Assembly (NCBI RefSeq): GCF_000186865.1
Contig: NW_008705575.1
Span: forward strand, 536,577 to 600,576
Length of the DNA stretch: 64,000 nt
Reading direction: 5' to 3'
Source: Aureococcus anophagefferens
Lineage: Eukaryota; Sar; Pelagophyceae; Pelagomonadales; Pelagomonadaceae
The notes under the pieces were generated by a model. That model ran no database searches. It was not told the origin of the DNA and saw nothing but the letters and a program-made list of their open reading frames with translations. Positions within the stretch are counted from its first letter, which is position 1, and each line of letters opens with the position of its first letter. Below are positions 44,721 to 53,200 of the stretch, piece by piece. The translations under genes and the position numbers were made by a program.

Positions 44721-46349
44721 ATGGCGGAGGACCTGACGAAGCCGCTGCTGGGCACGAAGAAGAAGGCCTGGCTCGCGGCGCGCTTCGCCGTCCTGAGCCT
44801 CGCCGGTCTCCTCATTTCCATCTTCTTCCTCGTGCATCCCGGCGGCGGCGCCGTCGACGCGCCGGAGGCCCTGGACGAGTCGCCGGCGGTGCGCGTGCGG
44901 CGCGTCGAGGCGCTGCTCGCGACGCCGCTGTCCGAGGCCGCGGCGGGCGACCTGCGGACGACGCTGCCCGGCGCGCCGGCGGGCGACGAGACCGTGCAGT
45001 TCTCGGGCTACGTGCGAATCTCCGAGACGAAGCACATGTTCTACCTCTTGGTCCTGGCGGCGGAGGACCCGGCGTCCAAGCCCCTGGCCTGGTGGTCCAA
45101 CGGCGGGCCGGGCTGCTCGGGTTTGCTCGGGTACGCCACGGAGCACGGCCCGTACCGGCCCATGCGCGACTCGACGCTCTCGGCGTTCCCCTACAGCTGG
45201 AACAACGCGGCGAACATGTTGTACGTCGAGTCGCCCGTGGGCGTAGGGTACTCCTACACGACGGACGAGACGGGCGAGGACCTCAAGTCCGGGGACCAGA
45301 GCGTCGCCAAGGACAACTACGACGTGCTCGTCGGTTTTTTCCAGAGGCACCCGCACTTCGCGACGTCGGACTTGTACCTGACGTCGGAGTCCTACGGCGG
45401 CCACTACGTGCCCACGCTGGCGCAGTACATCGTGGACCACGACACGACGGGCATGAACCTCGTGGGCCTGGCCGTCGGGAATCCGTACACGGATCCGCTC
45501 GAGAACATGCGCGGCATGGTCGGCGCCTACTGGGGGCGGTCCATGATCCCCTTCCCCCTGTACCACGCCTGGGACGACGAGTGCACGGGCTCGACCATCG
45601 ACGCGGCCAAGTGCGAGACCATGGGTCTGGCCATGTTCGAGTACGTCGGCGGCGACGCGTGGATCGACTACTACGGCCTCGACTACGGCTACTGCAGCGA
45701 CCACGTGGCGCCCGCGGGCGGCTTCGAGCTCCGGGGCGAGGCGGCGCAGCTCCTGAAGCACGTGCGGCCCACGCTCTACGACGCGCTGCGGGCCAAGGCG
45801 GCGGACGCGGCGGACGCGGGCGGCCGGCGGCTGTCGAGCGGGCGGCGCGCGCTCTACGACACGGCCGCGGACGGGCTCTACGGCTACGACGCGTGCACGG
45901 GCGACTACACGGACCACTACTTCAACCGCGCCGACGTCAAGGCCGCGCTGGGCGTGCCCGAGTCCATCGAGTGGCAGACGTGCTCCGGGTCCGTCAAGTA
46001 CGCGACGGAGGACGACTTCATGGAGGAGGTCTGGAACTCGCTCCTCGACGCGGGGCTGCGCATGATGATCTTCTCCGGCGACGACGACTCCGTCTGTGGG
46101 CCCATCGGCACCCAGTCCTGGCTCTACAAGCTCCTGAACGTGTCCGCGGACAACGACTGGCGCGGCTGGACCTACGACGACCCGCGCGTGGGCGACGACC
46201 AGCTCGGCGGCTACCGCGTCATCTTCGGCCACGGCACGCGCAAGATCACGTTCGTCACGGCGCACCACGCCGGCCACATGGTCCCGGCCTACCAGCCCTC
46301 GAAGGGGTACGAGGTCTTCTCGCGCTTCATCGCCGACGAGTGGGGGTAA
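44721..46349 (+). CDS. Membrane-anchored serine carboxypeptidase (S10)
   Basis: 542 residues from ATG 44721. Short cytosolic tail with a dileucine-like LTKPLLG, then an anchor (FAVLSLAGLLISIFFLVHP), so type II topology. S10 motifs: FSGYVRI, LAWWSNGGPGCSGLLG (oxyanion), YVESPVGVGYSY, LTSESYGGHYVPTLAQY (catalytic Ser), MIFSGDDDSVCGPIGTQSWL (Asp) and TAHHAGHMVPAYQP (His). All three catalytic residues are present. It probably acts in vacuole or secretory compartments. The frame is open upstream of 44721 but that region lacks protein-like features. Confidence 0.93.
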   Translation: MAEDLTKPLLGTKKKAWLAARFAVLSLAGLLISIFFLVHPGGGAVDAPEALDESPAVRVRRVEALLATPLSEAAAGDLRTTLPGAPAGDETVQFSGYVRISETKHMFYLLVLAAEDPASKPLAWWSNGGPGCSGLLGYATEHGPYRPMRDSTLSAFPYSWNNAANMLYVESPVGVGYSYTTDETGEDLKSGDQSVAKDNYDVLVGFFQRHPHFATSDLYLTSESYGGHYVPTLAQYIVDHDTTGMNLVGLAVGNPYTDPLENMRGMVGAYWGRSMIPFPLYHAWDDECTGSTIDAAKCETMGLAMFEYVGGDAWIDYYGLDYGYCSDHVAPAGGFELRGEAAQLLKHVRPTLYDALRAKAADAADAGGRRLSSGRRALYDTAADGLYGYDACTGDYTDHYFNRADVKAALGVPESIEWQTCSGSVKYATEDDFMEEVWNSLLDAGLRMMIFSGDDDSVCGPIGTQSWLYKLLNVSADNDWRGWTYDDPRVGDDQLGGYRVIFGHGTRKITFVTAHHAGHMVPAYQPSKGYEVFSRFIADEWG

Positions 46350-46419
46350 AGATTCTTGTGTGGATCTTCGTCGAGGCCAGAGGGGCGATTCTGGACGTCT
46401 TTGAACTTGCTTGAGGGCA

Positions 46420-46434
46420 AAAAAAGCAAAAAAA
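46420..46434 (-). terminator. Pol III T-run terminator of the 5S gene
   Basis: Immediately 3' of the 5S RNA on the minus strand are two runs of T separated by GC, the standard Pol III stop signal. Confidence 0.85.
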
Positions 46435-46552
46435 ACGAGCAACACTCGGGATTCCAACGTGGTCACCCACCGTAGTACTAACCAAGCTCGATCCGGCTTA
46501 ACTTCGCTGAGCTGACGGGAAGCGGTGCTCTCCGAATGATATGGTCGCTCGT
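46435..46552 (-). rRNA. 5S ribosomal RNA
   Basis: 118 nt on the minus strand. The ends pair as helix I (ACGAGCGAC with GTTGCTCGT). Internal control sequences are recognisable: GAAGTTAAGCCGGATCGAGC (box A region) and TGGTTAGTACTACGGTGGGT (box C region). The transcript runs into a T-rich terminator (eight T, GC, seven T). A TTTATAG sequence lies 24-30 nt upstream of the start (46576-46582). This is a single copy dispersed between protein genes; no tandem array is visible in the window. Confidence 0.96.
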
Positions 46553-46613
46553 ATGATTGACACAAACCAAACTGTCTATAAACAGGTAATCTTATCAGAT
46601 ACGGGTTCGATTT

Positions 46614-46637
46614 GGGGCAGCCTCGAGAGGCTGCCCC
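46614..46637. other. Perfect 24-nt inverted repeat (hairpin)
   Basis: GGGGCAGCCTC and GAGGCTGCCCC are exact inverted copies separated by GA, giving an 11-bp stem on either strand. It lies upstream of both the 5S gene and the dioxygenase gene. Its role is unknown. Confidence 0.7.
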
Positions 46638-46725
46638 GAGCTCGATGGAGGCGTCGACGAGGCTGCGATGACACGCCGCGAGCGAGCATGAGGCAATGCT
46701 GATGTGAGTGCGCCGCTGGACACCG

Positions 46726-47646
46726 ATGCTGCGCTGGGCGCTCGCCGCCGCCCTCGCGCTCGCGGCGCCGCCGCACCTCCTCGAAGGCGACGCGCTGCCT
46801 CCGGAGGTCTGCGCGCGCATCATCGACGCCGCGGAGCGCCAGGGCTTCAGCTACGCGCCGGACACCATCGACCGCGACGATTCGCTCCGGCCGCCGAGCG
46901 TCCAGCTCGAGGTCTTCGAGCAGGACGAGGTCCGCGCGCCGGAGGTCATGGCGCTCGTCGCGCCTTACCTGCCGCGGCTGCGGGGGCTCGTCGACCGCGC
47001 GAAGCGCGCCAAGGGCGTCGACACGCCGACGCGCTTCGACTGGATCTTCCTGCGCAAGTACGCCGCGGGCCGCGCGCGCGACCGACTGCGCGCGCACAAG
47101 GACGGCAACCTCCACTCGCTGAACGTCTTCCTCAACGGCCGCGCGGAGGACGGTGGGAGCGGCGGCGCCCAGTTCGCCGGCGGCGGCCTCTTCCTCGCCG
47201 ACGGGCCGGAGGTCGACGGCGTCGAGGTCTGGACGGACGAGTTCCTGGACGCCGCCGCCGGCGTCCTCGTCGTCCCCCAGCGGACGGGCGCGGCCGTCGT
47301 CCACGACAACACGGTCTGGCACGGCATCGCGCCGCTGGCGAGCGGCTCCAAGTACTCGCTGCTGCTCTTCGCCGACATGACCGACGAGCAGATCGACGGC
47401 GACCGCGCGACGACGGCGGCGTTCGCGAACGACGGCGCGGCGCCGCTCGCGCTGTCCTGGTGCGGCACCGCGGCGGAGGAAGGCGACTGCGTCGCGGTCG
47501 CGACGGTCGCGCCGGGCGCGACGGAGTTCCAGGAGACGTACGCGGACCACGTCTTCGTCGCGACGGACGCCGCGGGGCGCGCCGTCGCGCGCTGGGTCGT
47601 CGACGGGGGCGACTTCCGGGAGCGCTTCGTCTACGGCGAGTTATGA
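46726..47646 (+). CDS. 2OG-Fe(II) dioxygenase (prolyl-hydroxylase-like) with C-terminal VHL-beta-like domain
   Basis: 306 residues from ATG 46726; a GTG upstream was ignored. Signal peptide MLRWALAAALALAAPP. Dioxygenase fold: FDWIFLRKYAAG, LRAHKDGN giving His124-x-Asp126, FLNGRAEDGG, VVHDNTVWHGIAPL with His199, then GSKYSLLLF where Lys209 can bind 2-oxoglutarate. After residue 230 comes a stretch like the VHL beta domain: PLALSWCG, VAVATVAPGATEFQ, TYADHVFVATDAAGR, compared with VHL's W...Y-x-T-L-x-P-G...S-Y-x-G-H-x-W-x-x-R-D-A pattern. A dioxygenase joined to a VHL-like module is notable because VHL reads hydroxyproline in animals. The dioxygenase call is strong; the VHL call is moderate. Confidence 0.75.
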   Translation: MLRWALAAALALAAPPHLLEGDALPPEVCARIIDAAERQGFSYAPDTIDRDDSLRPPSVQLEVFEQDEVRAPEVMALVAPYLPRLRGLVDRAKRAKGVDTPTRFDWIFLRKYAAGRARDRLRAHKDGNLHSLNVFLNGRAEDGGSGGAQFAGGGLFLADGPEVDGVEVWTDEFLDAAAGVLVVPQRTGAAVVHDNTVWHGIAPLASGSKYSLLLFADMTDEQIDGDRATTAAFANDGAAPLALSWCGTAAEEGDCVAVATVAPGATEFQETYADHVFVATDAAGRAVARWVVDGGDFRERFVYGEL

Positions 47647-48375
47647 CACGTGCGTGCGCACGGCGTCGTAGAGGACGCGCCGGTCGACGGCCGCCGGGTT
47701 CGTGCCCACTAAGACGAGGTTCGAGAAGCAGGTGAAGAAGAGCGTGATCGCGAAGTGGACGACCGTCGGGTGCCACCAGCTCATGCCCGCGGCCCCGCAG
47801 AAGTTCGGCTCCACGGCGAGGCCCGCCACGGCCAGCGCGACCGCGCAGGCCCAGAGCTTCTTCAGCAGGTAGAGCTCCTCGGCGCGCCGCGGCGACTCGC
47901 GGCGCGCGACGATCCACGAGATGACGAGCGGGAAGAGCCCCGTGAGCGCGTTGTTCACCGCGAGCTGGTACGCGCCGACCTCCGCGCCCGCGCGGCAGTC
48001 CGCCGCCGCCGACGCCGCGACGGCCGCGGCGACGCCGGGGCCGAGGAACGGCGCCGGCGCGAACATGTGCACGCTGTTCGCGAGGAGCAGCGACGCGAAG
48101 CCCTCGATGTCGACGCACGGCGGGCCCATGGCGTGGTGGTAGAGGTTGTGCAGGAACAAAAGCCAGAGCGGCGCGCAGAACGCCAGGGCCGCGCGGCGCT
48201 CCGCGTGCGACACCCACGCGGCCGTCGCCGCCGCGGGGCAGAGCAGGATGACGACGCTGCTGACGGTGGCGAGCGGGTTGCGCAGTGTGTGCGCTCCCGC
48301 GGCCCAGCTGTGGTCCTCGCAGCTCAGGAAGCGCGAGTAGCCCAGCGTGGGGTCGCTGCCGTCGTGGAAGGCCAT
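47641..48375 (-). CDS. Multi-pass membrane protein, possibly CREST/ceramidase-like
   Basis: 244 residues from ATG 48375. About six hydrophobic helices. Polar motifs: FLSCEDHSWAAGAHTLRNPL followed by ATVSSVVILLC, FLHNLYHHAMGPP, VEPNFCGAAGMSWWHP with VVHFAITLFFTCFSN. The C-E...N...S-S and late WWH-x-x-x-x-H pattern recalls alkaline ceramidases of the CREST superfamily, but this is weak. Its stop overlaps the stop of the dioxygenase gene by 6 bp, tail to tail. Confidence 0.45.
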   Translation of the reverse strand: MAFHDGSDPTLGYSRFLSCEDHSWAAGAHTLRNPLATVSSVVILLCPAAATAAWVSHAERRAALAFCAPLWLLFLHNLYHHAMGPPCVDIEGFASLLLANSVHMFAPAPFLGPGVAAAVAASAAADCRAGAEVGAYQLAVNNALTGLFPLVISWIVARRESPRRAEELYLLKKLWACAVALAVAGLAVEPNFCGAAGMSWWHPTVVHFAITLFFTCFSNLVLVGTNPAAVDRRVLYDAVRTHVS

Positions 48376-48642
48376 CGTTCGCGATCGTTGGCTGACCGAC
48401 TGCAAGGACCTTGTCCGCTGACTTGCTGCGACGATTGCTGGCGCGCGACGCGACGAATTGCTCTGCTGACCGACTGCTAGCTCTTCGACGCCTCTTCGAC
48501 GCCGATTGCAGGCTGAATTGGCCTCGTTTCTCGAGCGTTTGCCGACGCCGACGGACGATTGATGGTGCCACGACGGCGGCGCCTTGTGGCAAGAGGTTCA
48601 AGAAAACACGCCTCTTCTTCAACTACAATCAGGCGAAGGCCG

Positions 48643-50028
48643 ATGGCCGCGCCAACGCGGTGTTTTTGGCTGGTTCTCGTCGCCATGCGGTCGTCATCGG
48701 CGCTCCGTCGTTCATGCGTGACGATGGCGTCGCGGACGGAGCGCCCGACGTTCAAGCGGGGCCGCGCCAAGGCGGTGTACGACGGGATCGGGCTCGCCGC
48801 GCCGTCGATCAGCGGCGCGTCGGCGGCGTCGGGCCTGCCGAACCTGGAGCGCCCCTACTGCGTGCTGGGCATCGAGACGTCCTGCGACGACACGGCAGCG
48901 GCCGTCGTGCGGAGCGACGGGGCCATCCTCGGGGAGGCGGTCGTGTCGCAGCACGAGATCCACGCGCAGTTCGGAGGCATCGTGCCCGGGCTCGCGCGCG
49001 ACGCCCACGCCGAGGCCATCGACGAGGTCGTGGCCCTCGCCGTGGAGCGCGCGGGCTTGGACGGCGTCGGCGCCGTCGACGCGGTCGCGGCGACGGTGGG
49101 CCCCGGCCTCGAGATCTGCCTGCGGGTCGGCGCGCGCAAGGCGGTGGACGTGGCGGACGCGCACGCCAAGCCCTTCGTCGCCATGCACCACCTCGAGGCC
49201 CACTGCTTGATCTCGCGGCTGCCGGACCCGGCGTCGGCGCGGCCCGAGTTCCCGTTCCTGGCCCTCTTGGTGTCCGGCGGGCACTGCCAGCTCCTGTGGA
49301 TCCGGGGCGTCGGCGACATCGCCGTGCTCGGCGGGACGCTGGACGACGCGCTGGGCGAGGCCTACGACAAGGCCGCGCGCATGCTCGGCCTCGCGGCGCC
49401 GACGGGCGGCGGCCCCGCGGTCGAGCGCGTCGCGCGGGCGGGCGACGCGGCGTCGATCGCCCTGCCCGTCCCCATGCGCCAGCGCAAGGACTGCGACTTC
49501 TCCTACGCGGGGCTCAAGAACGCGCTCCGCGTGCAGATCAACGAGCGGCGCGAGGCCCTCGGCTTGGGCGAGGGCGCGCGGCTCCCGGACGGCGACGCCG
49601 CGGACTTCGCCGCGTCGTTCCAACGCGTGGCCATCGCCCACGTCGAGGACCGGCTGAAGACGGCCTTCAAGGCCGTCGCCGGCGACCTGCCGGACGGCGG
49701 CGCGCCGACGCTCGCGCTCGTCGGCGGCGTCGCGGCGAACGCGGAGCTCCGGAGCCGCGTGGGCGCACTCTGCGAGGCCCGCGGCTGGGCCCTCGCGGTG
49801 CCCGCGCCGCGGCTCTGCACGGACAACGGCGCCATGGTCGCCTGGGCCGCGATCGAGAAGCTGAACCTCGGCGTCTCCGACGCCCTCGACGACGAGGTCC
49901 TCGCGCGCTGGCCCTTCCGCGAGTGGGTCCCGCCGGCGGACCGCGAGGCCGAGGGCGGCCCGGCGATCTTCGACGAGGCGCCCCGGGACGCGGCGGCGCC
50001 GCCGCCGCGCGCCGAGGTCGCCCGGTAA
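48643..50028 (+). CDS. OSGEPL1: tRNA N6-adenosine threonylcarbamoyltransferase (TsaD/Qri7/OSGEPL1), organellar
   Basis: 461 residues from ATG 48643. An N-terminal presequence (MAAPTRCFWLVLVAMRSSSA) suggests mitochondrial or plastid import. ASKHA-fold motifs: VLGIETSCDDTAAAVV, IVPGLARDAHAEAI, AATVGPGLEICLRVGARKA, AMHHLEAHCL with the metal-binding His-x3-His, LLVSGGHCQLL, GEAYDKAARMLGL, GGGPAVERVA, SYAGLKNALR, LVGGVAANAELRSRV and LCTDNGAMVAWAA. This enzyme transfers threonylcarbamoyl to A37 of ANN-decoding tRNAs. An intact single-exon gene. Confidence 0.95.
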   Translation: MAAPTRCFWLVLVAMRSSSALRRSCVTMASRTERPTFKRGRAKAVYDGIGLAAPSISGASAASGLPNLERPYCVLGIETSCDDTAAAVVRSDGAILGEAVVSQHEIHAQFGGIVPGLARDAHAEAIDEVVALAVERAGLDGVGAVDAVAATVGPGLEICLRVGARKAVDVADAHAKPFVAMHHLEAHCLISRLPDPASARPEFPFLALLVSGGHCQLLWIRGVGDIAVLGGTLDDALGEAYDKAARMLGLAAPTGGGPAVERVARAGDAASIALPVPMRQRKDCDFSYAGLKNALRVQINERREALGLGEGARLPDGDAADFAASFQRVAIAHVEDRLKTAFKAVAGDLPDGGAPTLALVGGVAANAELRSRVGALCEARGWALAVPAPRLCTDNGAMVAWAAIEKLNLGVSDALDDEVLARWPFREWVPPADREAEGGPAIFDEAPRDAAAPPPRAEVAR

Positions 50029-50206
50029 TCGGCGGCTCCGCTTCGTCTCCGGGGAGGCGTCGTTACGGCGTAGTTAGGACGTCGTAAGTGACGCCGTCGC
50101 AGCCGCAGACTTCAACGTCGCATCACAGGTCCATCGTGCAGGGGAAACAACGATGGGCAGCGCCGCCGAGATGGAAGCGGCGCCCTGACCGCAGCCCGCA
50201 CGAGCC

Positions 50207-53200
50207 ATGGCTCCCGGGTGGAAGCCGCAGGAGCCGAAGCCCGCGACGCCGCCGGCCGCGCGGCCGAGCAGCGCGGGCGTGCTCAAGGTGACGCTCGTCG
50301 AGGGCAAGGAGCTCCTCGCCGTCGACAAGGGCGGCACGTCCGACCCCTTCGCGGTGCTCCAGCTCCTGGACCAGTACGACAACCCCCACGGCAAGCCCCA
50401 GAAGTCGAAAACCATCAAGAAGACGCTGGTTCCGCAGTGGAAGCAGAGCTTCCAGTTCCCGCTGCCGGCGACCGTCGTCGGCTTCAAGCTCCGCGTCGTC
50501 GTCCAGGACCAGGACCGCGGCCTCTTCGGCGCCAAGCCCGCGACGAACCTGGGCACGGCCTACCTCTCCATGGCCATGCTCGCGCCGGGCACGGTGCAGG
50601 ACAACTGGTTCAAGCTCGAGCGCGTCGGCGACATGCAGCGCGTCTCCGGCGCCGTCCGCGTCGCCTGGGCCCGCTACGCCGTCGGCGACGACCGCGGCGC
50701 CAAGAAGGGGCGCAAGGCGTCCGTGGACCACCTCGTCGACGTCGACGGCAAGGAGACGCCGGCCGAGGAGGCCATCGAGGAGGCCGTCGACGACGACGAC
50801 CTCAGCGAGGCCGGCGTCGCGAAGCGCGAGGCGGAGAACGCGGCCGCCGGGTTGCCGCCCGGCGTCGACATCGCGGCGCTGGACAACCAGCCGGACAAGC
50901 CGCCCAACGAGCTCCACGTCGTCCTCATGCGCGCCTCGGGGCTGAAGGTCATGGACAAGTCGCTCTTCGGCCGCGGGTCGTCGGACCCCTACGTGACCCT
51001 GAGCTGCGACGGCGAGACGTCCAAGTCGACGATCAAGCGGAAGGAACTGAACCCCGTCTGGCTCGAGACCTTCAAGTTCCCCGCCTTCGACAGCAAGACG
51101 TCCCTGAAGCTGACGGTCTTCGACCACGACGACCTGGGCAAGGACGACTTCATGGGCCGCGTGAACATCAGGGCAGCAAAAGAGAGCGACATTCCCGACT
51201 TCAAAGGCTCCGATCTCGGCCGTTTTCCACTCGTTTCGGCTGAATTTTGGACGAGCGATCATCTCTCGGAACGGTCTCGAAGCGTGGATGATTATTCCGG
51301 AACGCGCGCGCGCGGAACACTCACGTTGAAGCGACGTTGAATCTCTCTTTTGCTGCCCAGGTCCACATCAAGATGCGCGACCTCAAGGACAAGGCGCTCA
51401 AGCGGATGACGCTCAAACTGGAAGGCGAGTCGGGCCGCGCGGACGAGGACCGGGGCGAGATCGAGTTCTTCGCCGCCTGGCGCACGAACGGGAAATTGAT
51501 GGTGGACCTGCCGACGTCCGTGCTCCAGCTGACGAAGCAGCCCGAGCGCCACGCGGACGAGGCGCCGAACGAGCTCATCGTCGTCGTCATCCGGGCCACG
51601 CGGCTGCTCGCCATGGACACGAAGATGTTCGGCAACAAGCCGGGCACGTCGGACCCCTACGTCAAGCTCGAGTGCGACGGCTCCGTCTTCACGACGGCCA
51701 CGAAGCAAAAGACGACGAAACCGCTCTGGCTCGAGGTCGTCCGCATCCCCGTGGACCCGTACTCGCACGCGTTCCTGGAATGCTCCGTCTTCGACAAGGA
51801 CCTGGTCGGCGCCGACGACTTCATGGGCAAGATGAAGGTGCCCATGGACAAGTTCCTCGATCGGTGCGGGCGGCGGCGCTGGTACACGCTCAGCGGCGCC
51901 GACGGCAAGCGCGACAAGGACCGGGGCCGCCTCGAGATCTACACGATCTGGCGCTACACGTCGACGCTCAAGCTCGAGGTGCCCACGGAGCTCTTCGTGG
52001 ACGGCTACCCCTTCATCGACGAGCGCTTCCCGCCGACGTGCCTCCAGGTCTTCGTGGCGCGGGGCAAGGGCCTCCAGGCCGTCGACGTGTCGCTCACCGG
52101 ACAGGCCACCTCCTCGGACCCCTACGTCCGCGTGTCCTGCGAGGGCCAGGTCGCGCAGACGTCCGTCAAGGAGAAGACGCTCGAGCCGCGCTGGAAGGAG
52201 ATCCTGACGCTGGGCCCCGTCGAGGACGAGACGTCGGATCTGGTGCTCACGGTCTTCGACCACGACGTCGCGTCCGCGGACGACAAGATGGGCGAGATCC
52301 GGCTGCCGCTGGCGCTGCTGGCGAACAAGGCGCCCGTGCGGCGGTGGCTGCCCCTGGGCGGGTCCATCGCGCCGGCGGAGTACGAGCGCGTCCTCGATTT
52401 GGACACGGAGCGGCCGCCGACGCCGCTGCCGCCGCCGGCCGTCGAGGGGGACGACCGCTCCATCTCGAGCCTCGAGACCTTCGGGTCGGCGCCCGGCGAC
52501 GGCGCGGGCCCGCCGCCCGTCGGCACGGTCCTGCCGCCGACCCTGGGGCCGCCCGGCGGCGCGAATCCGGCGCCCGCGCCCGCGCCCTTCGACGTCGCCG
52601 AGGAGAGCAGCGACGACGACGACCGCGGCCAGTCGACGCGGCGCGGCGCCATGCTCAAGTCGAAGAAGAAGCGCCGCGGCGGCGTCGTGGCCCTGGGCGC
52701 GGACCGCGACGCGCCGGCCGCCCAGCACCACAAGCCCGCGCACCACGACGAGCACGAGCGGCTGAACCTCGACGGCACGCGCCACCAGTCGTCCAAGGAC
52801 CTCGCGGCGCAGCGGCCCAAGGTGCGCCACGACCACTCGCCCCTGGATTACGTCGAGTTCACGCACCCGGACAAGCGCATCGGCAACATCGACGTCTGGG
52901 TCGCGTGGCGCCACGACCCGGAGTTCATGTACAAGCTGCCCCCCGGGTCCGACGCGGACCCCTTCCCGGGGCTGGAGCCCAACGAGCTCACGATCACCGT
53001 CATCCGCGCGAAGCGGCTGCTCGCCGTGGACACGTCGCTGCTCGGGGGCACGAGCTCGTCGGACCCGATGGTCGCGATCCGCCTCGGCGCCGGCCCGGAG
53101 CAGCGGACGCAGTCCGTGAAGAAGAATCTGTACCCGGCCTGGCAGGAGACCTTCTACCTCAAGGACGACAAGTCGGGGGACGACGTCGACGTCGTCGTCT

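Noticed and set aside
46595..46612. GGGTTCGATTT near 46600 as the T-arm of a tRNA gene
   Set aside because: No matching acceptor, D or anticodon stems can be built around it.
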